Assembly (NCBI RefSeq): GCF_028736155.1
Contig: NZ_CP117879.1
Span: 2,418,001 to 2,482,000 of the forward strand
Direction: 5' to 3'
Source of the DNA: Flavobacterium sp. KACC 22763
GTDB lineage: Bacteria; Bacteroidota; Bacteroidia; Flavobacteriales; Flavobacteriaceae
Length of the DNA: 64,000 nucleotides
In this document: positions 16,733-25,700 of the stretch, piece after piece
Position numbering within the stretch: position 1 is the stretch's first letter
Layout of the letters: every line of letters begins with the position of its first letter
Program-made: the position numbers and the translations under genes
Notes under the pieces: model-generated
The model's input: the letters and a program-made list of their open reading frames with translations, nothing else
What the model was told of the DNA's origin: nothing
Database searches by the model: none

Positions 16733-16757
16733 AAATCTCCCTAGCGGAGATTTTTTT
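16733..16757 (+). terminator. Intrinsic terminator after the thioredoxin gene
   Basis: The stem AAATCTCC / GGAGATTT (16733-16740 with 16746-16753), loop CTAGC, followed by a T-run. It lies 21 bp past the stop codon, which suggests the full-length frame was the functional transcription unit. Confidence 0.8.
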
Positions 16758-17051
16758 GTTTTACGGTATATCATAAACTTAAAAATAGAAATTCATCAAA
16801 AAAGAAATAAAAGTTCAGCTTATCAAATAGTTTCTTTTTTCTTCAATATTTTGCGTAAAGCATCAACAAACGCAATGGCTGAAGAGTTTATGAAAGATTA
16901 AGCCCAAAGAAAAGTTTTTTATTTACCGTAATCCTAATCCTACTTTAAGAAATAAAGTAAAAAAAAGAATGTTTCATCTAATTTTATTTTATTCAATTCC
17001 AATGAATTAAAAAATAACTTTAAAACAACTTAAAATTAAGTTATTTTTTTA
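16758..17051. other. AT-rich gap before tRNA-Tyr, no gene seen
   Basis: About 290 bp without a credible ORF. A weak AT-only hairpin ending in a T-run (about 17012-17050, AAATAACTT / AAGTTATTT) lies just upstream of the tRNA promoter and could insulate it. Otherwise I see nothing here. Confidence 0.4.
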
Positions 17052-17082
17052 TTTGGAAATGTAGAAAGAGTTCCTATCTTTG
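17052..17082 (+). promoter_or_regulatory. tRNA-Tyr promoter (TTTG-N19-TATCTTTG)
   Basis: TTTG at 17052-17055 and TATCTTTG at 17075-17082 are separated by 19 bp, a full match to the Bacteroidota housekeeping (sigma-A/ABfr) promoter consensus. The mature tRNA starts 38 bp downstream. Confidence 0.85.
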
Positions 17083-17120
17083 CCACCGCTTAGAACAACT
17101 AAGCATAACGCTAGAGAGTC

Positions 17121-17201
17121 GGGGAGATACTCAAGCGGCCAACGAGGGCAGACTGTAAATCTGCTGTGAAAACTTCGCAGGTTCGAATCCTGCTCTCCCC
17201 A
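17121..17201 (+). tRNA. tRNA-Tyr (anticodon GTA)
   Basis: A full cloverleaf can be drawn. The acceptor stem GGGGAGA (17121-17127) pairs with TCTCCCC (17194-17200) with discriminator A at 17201. The anticodon loop is CTGTAAA with anticodon GTA. A long variable arm typical of class II bacterial tRNA-Tyr follows, then the T arm with loop TTCGAAT. CCA is not encoded. The 3' 21 bases of the gene are part of a 28-bp repeat found again at 51529-51556. Confidence 0.95.
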
Positions 17202-17208
17202 CGGAAAG
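17181..17208 (+). repeat. Attachment-site core, left (attL), in the tRNA-Tyr 3' end
   Basis: This 28-bp stretch starts in the T loop (TTCGAATCC), covers the 3' acceptor strand, and ends 7 bases past the tRNA. It is identical, in the same orientation, to 51529-51556. The flanking bases differ at both ends (17180 G versus A; 17209 G versus T). Direct repeats of a tRNA 3' end are the classic product of site-specific integration by a tyrosine recombinase. Confidence 0.85.
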
Positions 17209-17271
17209 GCCGAAAAGGCGGAAAACTCAAAGTTTTCAATCTTTTCAAAAAGCCTTAAAAAATGTCTGAAG

Positions 17272-17303
17272 ACCTGCAAATTCAACGATTTGCAGGTTTT
17301 TTT
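17272..17303 (+). terminator. Intrinsic terminator downstream of tRNA-Tyr
   Basis: Perfect 10-bp stem ACCTGCAAAT / ATTTGCAGGT with loop TCAACG and a T-run. It lies 70 bp past the tRNA, inside the putative island, and probably replaces the terminator now found at 51555. Confidence 0.85.
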
Positions 17304-17349
17304 CGTTTAAGGCCTATTTTCAATATTTATAAAACCTCACAAAATTAAA

Positions 17350-17370
17350 GGTGCAGAATCGGTGCACTTT
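17350..17370 (+). repeat. Island end motif, copy 1 (candidate arm-type site)
   Basis: 21 bp containing GGTGCAGAATCGGTGCAC then TTT. A copy with one mismatch is at 51459-51479 near the right end, and a more diverged one is at 18697-18716. In an excised circle, copies 1 and 3 would flank the 28-bp core (49 bp on one side, 141 bp on the other), as recombinase arm sites do. Confidence 0.55.
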
Positions 17371-17502
17371 CCAGTGTGGAGTTGCTACCTTTTTTGCGAC
17401 TAAAAGCTTAGGCGGTGTATATCGGAAATAGTAAAAAAGAAGGATATAGTACTTAGAATTTCTTGTTGAAAGCTAACTTTATGAATGCTAAATTTCACAG
17501 GC

Positions 17503-17808
17503 ATGAAAACTACAAGAAGAACCTTTACTTTGGGCTTCAAGATTCTGGCCGCCACCATGAGCATCCACTGCGGAAGGGTCTGTGACGTGGCAAGAGAGCT
17601 CAATATCAGCGCAAGCACACTGCAGCACTGGAAAAAGCTCTATCAGGAAGGCGGATTTACTACAAAAAAGACCCCAGCTGAAATAACCCATAAAAACGAG
17701 CTCTTGAAGCTACGGAAACAGATCAAAGAGCTGGAAATAGAAAGGGACATCCTAAAAAAGGCTCAAAATATCTTCTCCAGGAGCGGCGGGCGAAATATGA
17801 ATTCATAA
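17503..17808 (+). CDS. IS3-family transposase OrfA (helix-turn-helix)
   Basis: A 101-residue DNA-binding half of an IS3-type transposase, starting at the ATG at 17503 (MKTTRRTFTLGFK). It contains an HTH (VCDVARELNISASTLQHWKK) that recognises the element's ends and a C-terminal leucine-zipper-like helix (ELLKLRKQIKELEIERDIL). The frame holds the slippery heptamer A_AAA_AAG at 17754-17760 in the zero frame; a -1 slip there joins OrfA to the OrfB frame (..YEFIKENSKIFPVEKM) to give the active fused transposase. An upstream in-frame ATG at 17485 is less likely. Confidence 0.9.
   Translation: MKTTRRTFTLGFKILAATMSIHCGRVCDVARELNISASTLQHWKKLYQEGGFTTKKTPAEITHKNELLKLRKQIKELEIERDILKKAQNIFSRSGGRNMNS
17754..17760 (+). 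promoter_or_regulatory. Programmed -1 frameshift site of the IS3 transposase
   Basis: The heptamer A_AAA_AAG is in the OrfA frame at codons CTA AAA AAG. The -1 frame is open from here through 17841 to the OrfB stop, as required for an OrfAB fusion. Confidence 0.75.
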
Positions 17809-17840
17809 AGGAAAACTCGAAAATATTTCCCGTTGAGAAG

Positions 17841-18665
17841 ATGTGCCGGATTTTTCAGATCCACAAAAGCAGTTTTTTCCGATGGCGAAAAAGAACACCA
17901 ACCGCAAGGTCAGAACGAAAAGCCCACATCATAACCGAGATTATAAAAATCTACCACTGGAGCCAGTGCCGATACGGAAGCCCAAGAATTGCCAAAGAAT
18001 TAGATACTATCGGGATAAAAGTCTCGAGAAAATTTGTCGGGCAGGTTATGAAGGAAAACCATCTAAGAAGCATTGCAAAGTCGAAATACAAAAAGACCAC
18101 TAGCCCATCCCGCATTAATAATGCCGTCGAAAACAGATTGGAACAGATTTTTAAAGCAGGCAGAATAAATGAAATCTGGGTTTCAGATATGACCTACATC
18201 GAAACAGCAGAAGGCTGGCTGTATCTAACTGTTGTGATAGACCTTTTTGACCGCAAAGTGATCGGCTGGTCCATCAGTGAAACAATGAGAGCGAAAAATA
18301 CCAGCATCGCTTCTTTAGCAAAAGCTCTTTTAAATCGTCCCCTTCAGCATGATCAGGAATTGCTGTTTCACTCTGATCGGGGGATACAATATACATGCAG
18401 TGAGTTTACTGCTTTATTATCAGATACCGGACAGATAACCCAGAGCATGAGCCGTAAGGGAAACTGTTATGATAACGCAATTGCAGAAAGCTTCTTCAAG
18501 ACATTAAAGGTAGAACTGGTATACCAGAATAAATATAAGACAAAAGAGAAAGCTGAAAAATCCATAGCTGATTATATAGAAAACTTTTACAACACCTGCA
18601 GAAGACATTCTGCACTAGGAAACTTAACTATTAAAGAGTTTCAGAATCAGCAGTCAATTAAATAA
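17841..18665 (+). CDS. IS3-family transposase OrfB (DDE integrase catalytic domain)
   Basis: A 274-residue rve-type integrase domain that cuts and joins DNA ends. The catalytic triad is visible as D in WVSDMTYIE, D in FHSDRGIQYTC, and E in NAIAESFFKTLK with the following Lys. The N-terminal HTH_21-like segment (HWSQCRYGSPRIAKEL) is also typical. In the native protein this part is probably made as a fusion with OrfA through a -1 frameshift at 17754. No stop or frameshift damages it, so it may still be active. It sits between the tRNA-Tyr attachment site and the pectin genes. Confidence 0.93.
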   Translation: MCRIFQIHKSSFFRWRKRTPTARSERKAHIITEIIKIYHWSQCRYGSPRIAKELDTIGIKVSRKFVGQVMKENHLRSIAKSKYKKTTSPSRINNAVENRLEQIFKAGRINEIWVSDMTYIETAEGWLYLTVVIDLFDRKVIGWSISETMRAKNTSIASLAKALLNRPLQHDQELLFHSDRGIQYTCSEFTALLSDTGQITQSMSRKGNCYDNAIAESFFKTLKVELVYQNKYKTKEKAEKSIADYIENFYNTCRRHSALGNLTIKEFQNQQSIK

Positions 18666-18696
18666 TGGTTTTTCTTATAATGCAAGCATTAATACG

Positions 18697-18716
18697 GGTG
18701 CAGAATCGATGCTTTT
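18697..18716 (+). repeat. Island end motif, copy 2 (diverged)
   Basis: It contains GGTGCAGAATCGATGC, matching the left 12 bp of copy 1 exactly and then diverging. It lies 32 bp behind the transposase stop, so copies 1 and 2 bracket the IS coding region in direct orientation. Confidence 0.45.
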
Positions 18717-18910
18717 AGATTTAACAAGAACATATATTACTGTATTAAAACAATTTGAATGCTCGAGTTCGAAACATTACTACATCAAAAATGCTATAAA
18801 ATAAAGAAATCCAAGACTTTTCAAATTGCATATATAAACTATGACCTTCCATGCTATTAATTTTGAATGACAATCTAAACCAACTACACATGCAAATATT
18901 ATAAATCAAT

Positions 18911-18933
18911 AAAGCCTGATAAATTCAGGCTTT
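18911..18933 (-). terminator. Intrinsic terminator at the end of the pectin PUL
   Basis: Stem AAAGCCTGA / TCAGGCTTT with a 5-base loop, followed on the minus strand by a T/A-rich tail (ATTGATTTATAAT). It lies about 40 bp behind the stop of the last leftward PUL gene. The remaining 18666-18971 holds only the diverged island motif and no gene. Confidence 0.7.
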
Positions 18934-18971
18934 ACAGTATTAATCTATTTTAAAAATACTTTAATGCACAC

Positions 18972-19625
18972 TCAATTAAAAATAACAGCGTGATCTTTTT
19001 CTATTGCCGAATTTGATGCATTTTTTGCAGTAGAAGTAAATGTTTTTCCCTCAGATTTTTTCACGTCTCCAAAATATTGCATAATGAAACTTACATCATT
19101 TTGAGTTGAAGCAATTTCGCCGTCTTTATAAACGGTAGCCGTACCTTTTCCCGTAAAACTCACTTTATACTTGGCTCCATTTTCGATAACTTTAAAAGTG
19201 CCACCTGTTGGACGAATGCTAACTCCGTTTGTAACCGACAAAGCTCCTTTTGCTGTATTGACATTTGTGCCCAATAAAGATTGCCCCCATTTTGTAAAAG
19301 TAAAAGCTGTAGCTTCAGAAAAACTCCCATAACTATAATCTCCTTTTGCCAGATTATTTTGAAGAGAAGAAAACAGCTCGAAGTAAACCACTGCCCCATC
19401 TTCTGTTGCAGAAATAGACTTAGATCGCAACGAGAAATCAATATTGTAAGCATTTCCGCGAATGCCATAATTCTCCAAATAGCCTTGCGATAATTCGACC
19501 GTCTGGCTGCCAATTTTTAAAAATCCTTTGTTTACACTAGTATCTTGATCGCTGTCACTATCACTTGAACAAGAAGATAATAAGGTAATAAAAACCAACA
19601 CTAATAATTTTATATTATTATTCAT
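18972..19625 (-). CDS. Surface-type lipoprotein at the end of the pectin PUL, unknown function
   Basis: A 217-residue lipoprotein. The lipobox is SSC (about Cys19) followed by a strongly acidic run (SSDSDSDQD) typical of surface-exported Bacteroidota lipoproteins. The mature part is a predicted all-beta domain rich in Gly, Ser and Thr. I do not recognise a named family. It is the last gene of the leftward pectin operon, 78 bp downstream of the giant CE8-PL1 gene, and is followed by a terminator. A role in binding pectin fragments at the surface is plausible from context only. Confidence 0.65.
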   Translation of the reverse strand: MNNNIKLLVLVFITLLSSCSSDSDSDQDTSVNKGFLKIGSQTVELSQGYLENYGIRGNAYNIDFSLRSKSISATEDGAVVYFELFSSLQNNLAKGDYSYGSFSEATAFTFTKWGQSLLGTNVNTAKGALSVTNGVSIRPTGGTFKVIENGAKYKVSFTGKGTATVYKDGEIASTQNDVSFIMQYFGDVKKSEGKTFTSTAKNASNSAIEKDHAVIFN

Positions 19626-19703
19626 ATCTATGATGATTTAATTTTTAAAACATAATTTTATCAGTTCGGGACGAACAATAAAATCTCATCCCGAATCTTA
19701 GAT

Positions 19704-22700
19704 TTATTTAACGATAATTCTAGCTGTCTGCTCTGTCTTAAGACTCTTAATGAAATAAGCTCCAGAGGGCAAATCTGACACCGAAATCTCCGTTTCGGAA
19801 CCAATGACATCAACTTGTTTAACTAAAAGCCCGTTCATACTAAAGATTGCCAATTGATCAAATTCTGCACTTGATTTCAAGGTAACTTTTCCTGTAGCAA
19901 CAGTTGGAAAAACTAAAAACTCGCCCAGCTTTTTCCAGCGCCCGTAAAGCGTGAAATTATCTTTCTGAGTAGTTCCAAAACCTGTTATTTCTTTTGAGTA
20001 AAAAGCGTCAGCATACCATCCTAAAAATCGATATCCCGAGCATTGCGCCTCTTCCAGCGTAAAAGCAATTCCGGTTTGTGCGCTTGTTTTATTTGGATTA
20101 ATAGCTCCCGCAGGCAGATTCAAATATGAAATGCTGTAAAAAGTCGGCGCTTCATCCTGTTTGTTGTTTCCACCAGCTCCCCAAAAAGCATAGAAAGTCT
20201 GATTTCCTGTCGCCGTAACTGCAATTTCTTTTATTGAATTCGGTACCGTTGCCGAAGTTGACCATCCAAAAAATGTATAGTCTTTTAAGGTTGGAATCGG
20301 CAATGATAATGCTGAACCTTCCGTATACTCCATTGGGGTTAAACCAGAAATTGCTTTACCATCAATCGAATTTAGGTATGAAACACCAGATTTTACAATA
20401 GGTTTGGGATCAGGTTTGTTATTTCCTCCTTCTCCCCAGAAAGCGTAAAACAGTTGATCTCCTGTTGCTGCTGCAGGAATTGTTTTCAATAATCCTGGCG
20501 TGGTTGCAGTAGCCGACCATCCAAAAAAGGTATAGCCTTCTAATTTTGGAGTTTTTAAGTTCGTTACGACTCCTTCCATATATTCCGCCGGAGAAAGTGC
20601 TATAGCTTTTCCATCAATAGAATTTACATAACTGATTTTAGAAAATTTTGCATCAGCTTTTAACCATCTCGGATCTCCTAATGCTCCTCCTTCTAAAGAG
20701 GCTTTCGCTAAAGGTGAATTTTTAGAAAAACTAAAATTTCCTTGCCCTGGATTTGGGTACGCGAGTGCTGTTAATCCTAACCCAATTAAAGTCTTAACAT
20801 TGGTTTCACTAACCATCACTGCTCCTTTAACTGTTTGAGAAGAAACTCCAACAAAAAGATTATTGTCTAAAGCTACTTTTCCTGCTCCGGCAGAATTATT
20901 AGAATTGAAGAGATAAATTGGTTTTGAATTTTCTCTTTCGTCCTGCATAATATTATTTTTGAAAGAGTAAGCCGATGCAGCACTGTACTGATTGTCTACA
21001 AACACAAATCCGTTTCCAGCTGCATTTCCTGAATTATAAATCGTATTGCTTTCAAAAGTGATGTTTAACGTTTGAACTGCGGCATTTTCGTTTTGAAGGA
21101 TCAAGAAACTGTTTCCTTTTTCGTAATTGAAAATAGTCGAATTTTTAACCGAAATAGAATTTACAATATGCGAATCAAGCTGCATAAAACTTCCTCCAGC
21201 TGCTGCACTTCCATCAATAATACAGTTTTCTAAAGCAATTTTAGAAATAGAATTCTCAGCAGTTCCATCAGTTACTAATAAACTTTGTTTGATTCCTTTA
21301 ATTGAGGCATTTTTTATTTCGAAACTCGATACGCTTGCTCCTTTTTTCAACTGAAGCAGATTTGCTCCAGCATTTGTCAAATCAAAATCAACACCATCAA
21401 AACTAAAGCTTCCCGAAACAATTTCTGGATTTTCTGAAGCAAAAGATCCCGCAAAAATAGGTTTCGCGCCTGCATCTGGAACAAAAGCATATTTATGGTT
21501 TTTAACCGCTAGATCTGTTGTCGTCGTATATGTACCGCTCGCCATAATAAATTTAGAGCCGTTTTCTGCCGCATTGTACTTCTCAACAAAATTCTGCGGA
21601 TTCACATACACATCTAAACTGCCATTTTGATTTGATATAATATTATCTACAATACTGTTGATGTAAACTTCAACGTTAGTATATTTTCCGTCAATTGTTT
21701 TTAAATTGCCATCAGCAGAACTTGCAGGATTTAATCCTTTTTCTGTTTCCCATTTATCAGGCATACCGTCACCATCTGTATCTGTTGGCGCTTCTCCAGA
21801 AGGCAATACTGGCCATCCGCCTGTTGCTGAAGGCGTGTCGATATAGCCGTTAGTGCTTCCGTTACCTCCATTCATAATACTAGCTTTGCCAGAACGCGTG
21901 TCGTCTACCGCTCTCTTATCGACAGCATCTCTGTATAGATTCGCTCCTGCATTTTCCAAAACCAATTCATATGCTTTTGTTGCGCTATGAGTTGTAATTT
22001 CGCCGAAAGCGTGGGGTGCACTGATTTTCAATGCAGCTTTATCTGCATCGCTTACAGGAAGCTGGCTGCCATGAAATTGGCTGTAAACCCCGTATGTCCA
22101 GTTATCCTGCGTTGCTCTTTCCGATCCTACCACAAAATTTCCGTCAACAAAATATTTCCCCCAAATTCCGTATAATGGCGAAGTTGCGTCTAAACTTCTG
22201 CCCGTTGACAGAATACGTTCCTTAGTAGAATTTGATGTTCCTGGCCCAGGTTTCCAGTAATTGTTTACCAGATTTACATTCATCGCATCTCCGCCATAAC
22301 AGCTATTTCCTCCCCAATTGTAAATTACGTTGTTGCGAATATCTACTAAATCAGTTTTTGCAAAAATATCATTTGCATATTCTCCCAACCTCGGATTGCG
22401 GCTATCATGATGCGCTAACAGATTATGATGGAATGAAGCATTCTTTCCGCCCCAAACACCACCATATCCGTGGGCTCCTTTTGCGTGAACAGAATTCCTA
22501 AGGCTTTCAGAAATAATACACCATTGCAGCGTAAAGTTCTCATTTTGATAAAAAGAAACGCATTCGTCTGTTGACCAGCTCATAGAGCAGTGGTCTACAA
22601 TGATATTTTTTTGAAAACGTCCTCCTAAAGCATCATTTTCCACATCATGGGTATCTCCCATTCTAAAGCGCAAATAGCGAAGAATAATGTTATTTCCTCT

Positions 22701-25700
22701 TACTTTGACATTATAATCTTTTAAAGTGATACCGCCTCCTGGAGCTGTTTGTCCTGCAATTGTAATATTATCGGTAATATTCAATTCGCTTTTTAACTCA
22801 ATATTTCCAGAAACTTTAAACACAACAATTCTAGGACCAGCCTGACCAATCGCATCTCGAAGCGAACCCGCTCCCGAATCATTCAAATTGGTAACATAAA
22901 TTACTTTTCCGCCACGGCCGCCAGTTACATATTTTCCATAACCTTCAGCACCAGGAAACGCAGGAACAACATCATTGTCCCCACCTGCTGCTTCTTTTTT
23001 AACTTCGATTTTTCCTTCTCCGTTAAAAAACTCAGGATTTGTCGTTTTATCGTAAATTCCTTCTTTAAAATCTACTCCATTAATAATAAGTTTTTGAACA
23101 TTTAAAACAGTATTCAACGACGCTTTCCCATTTTCTGTGATATTTAGATTTAAAGTGGAACCAGCTGCACGTTCATGGCTAAAAATAACATAATTATCCT
23201 GACCGATTTTAATAGTCCCAGAGCCAAAAGCATTTGCAGAAGCGCCTTCAATTACCGTTGGATAATTTAATGTTGGAAATTTTGTGCTTTTCTGTGTAAG
23301 ATCCCAATTACCGATAAATTCACTGTTATCACCTTTAAGAAGCAGAGTTCCTGTATTGGCATTCACTCCCTGACCAATATTTAAAGGCGAAATGATTCCG
23401 TCTCCTGAAACAGGCCCGCTTAAAGTCATTATGGTTTGATTGGCAATACCAGAAATCATTTCGAATTTTACATTTCCAGAAATAACCATTGGCGCTTCTA
23501 AAGTCATTCCCGCACCGCTTGTATTGTAATATACTCGCGTTCCTTCTTTAAAAGTCAGGACGCCGGTAGCTTTGTGAGCACCTCTCAAGCGAAGTGTCCC
23601 TGCGCCAGATAAAGTCATATCGGCAGGAAAAACTGTAGCTGTTGTTTCAATTTCCTTGGTACAGGAAACGGTTTTGCCTACAATTGGCATAACAGCTGGA
23701 TTATAGTTTCCTGCATTATCCCAGCTTTTGTTCACAGCAGCTGTAAACTCATAATCAAAATTAGAAGGCGGCGTAACTTCATTTGGTTTATTATTTCCTC
23801 CAACTCCCCAGAAAGCATATAAAGTCTGGTTTCCTGTTGCTGTGGCAGCAATTTCATTTAAAGTATTTGCTGTATTGCCAGAAGATGACCATCCATAAAA
23901 AGTATATCCTGCTAAAGTTGGAGTTGGCAATTTTACTACTGTACCCTCAGTATATTCTGTTGGCGTTAAACCGATCAGAGCTACTCCGTCTATTGAATTT
24001 AAATACGTAATAGAAGATTTAGATGCTCCTCCATTAATAGCCATACTGATACTATTCAAATCGCTTAATCCGCCGTATTCATTTGCTGCTTGCACGGTAT
24101 AAGTATAAGTTCCCGCAGTTGTTGAAGCATCTGTAAAAGTAGGTTCGATTGTAATGCCTAAAATTTTACCTTCTTTACTGATCACATAACACATTGCATA
24201 CGGATTTTCATCCCATTTTAAAGTGTTAGCAGCAGATACAACAAGATTTGAAGGTTTTGCGATTTGCTCCACCACCCTACGCGGATCCCATTTGTCTGTT
24301 CCGCTTAGTACATTTTCAATCGTAAATTCATCAGCTTGCGCTTTAGTCAAAACAGGATTATAATTTCCTGTCTGTGCCACGCCATTTACAGTAAATATAT
24401 TGGTTCTATTGTCGGTATTCACAGCAACTCCATTTGCGTTAACGCTATTATATTCGGCAAAAAGTGCTGGCACTGTTCCCATACTTGCCCAACCAGCCGT
24501 ATTGGGTTCAGTCATCATTTTTGTATTCAGATAAACTGCTCGTGGTGCATTTTGCCAAGGACGTCCCAAATAATAGCTTGTAGCTGCAGAAATCGTGTTG
24601 TTATTGAAAATATACCCGTATTGCGTAGCTGTATCATGATTTGGAGCTACAATATAACCGGAAGCAACCGAAACCAATTTACAATCTTCAAACCAATGCG
24701 TTCCTCCACCACAGATAAAATCAACATCTCCTTCGATTGTAGATTTATAGTAAAAACTTCTTTTTCCTCCCGTTACCTGCGTATCCTGTTTGCTTCTAAG
24801 TCGAACTCCATTATAAACATTTCGATCTCCTGCGGGATTCAAAGCAGGTCTTTGTCCAGAAGTTGTGATTCCATCCTTGTGTTCGATGGTTACATTTTCC
24901 ATATACAAATCATTGGCTTCAATAGAAAGAACAGCGTTTTTAATTCCCCAACCTGGGTTTCCTTGCAGAATTACTTTGTCTTTAGATTGTGCAATTAGCG
25001 AAACGTTATTCTTTCCTGATGGTAGCTTTAAAACTACATCCTGCGGATTTGTGCCGTCTCCACCCAAATTATAAGTTCCGTTTGTAATTAATACAAAAAA
25101 ACGTGACGCCGAAATACTGGGCGCGGCATTAAAAGCTTCTGCAATTGTTTTTACATATTTTCCTGAAGCAATCTGATCTGCTGTAGCATCTGCATCTACA
25201 ATTAAATCAAATTTACGTTTTGTTGGAATTGGCTTTTCCATTGTTTTAAATGACAAAGTAAGTGCTGAACCGTCATTTCCGGAAAGATCTTTTACAAATC
25301 CTGCTGGGAGCGTAAAAGTATATTGTTTGTTATATTCTAATCCGAAATAGCTGAATTTAACTGTTTTGTTTACAAATTCGGCGTTTAGGTTTTTGCCATT
25401 TAAAACAGCATTTCCCGTTCCTAACTGAACCTGTTCGTTATAATTTAAAATAATGCTTCCATTGGCTGCCACAGAACTTGCTGCCTCTGACGGAAATGAA
25501 GATTCTAAAATTGGCGCAACTTTATCTGTAATCAAAACCTCATCGGCTTTTATCATTAAATTGGACAGAATTGTTGCTGTAACATCAATTGCCGAACCGT
25601 GTTTTGGTCCGTTTACATTTGGAAACCATCTTAAATAGATTTTTTCTTTTCCTTCGGCTTCAGTAGGAAGAACTCCGCCAATATTGGTAATTGTTCCTGT

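Larger units (their letters stand above)
17503..18665 (+). mobile_element. IS3-family insertion sequence (coding part; ends not identified)
   Basis: The overlapping orfA/orfB pair is intact and of IS3 type. I searched the flanks by eye for terminal inverted repeats starting TG and ending CA and found no convincing pair, nor a 3-4 bp target duplication. Only the coding part is therefore delimited, and the element's ends may be degraded. Confidence 0.8.

Noticed and set aside
17049..17285. 78-codon minus-strand frame across tRNA-Tyr
   Set aside because: It runs antisense through the whole tRNA and its promoter; the open frame is a side effect of the tRNA sequence.
17350..18716. Direct copies of the 21-bp motif as the target duplication of the IS3 element
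   Set aside because: IS3 elements make duplications of 3-4 bp. The copies match over 12 bp and then diverge, and a third copy exists at the far end of the island, so they belong to the island and not to the IS.
24336..24998. 220-codon open frame on the plus strand inside the giant pectinase gene
   Set aside because: It lies wholly antisense to the CE8 domain, which has strong motif support. Its product is Ser/Ile/Cys-rich with no recognisable domain; it is a shadow frame.
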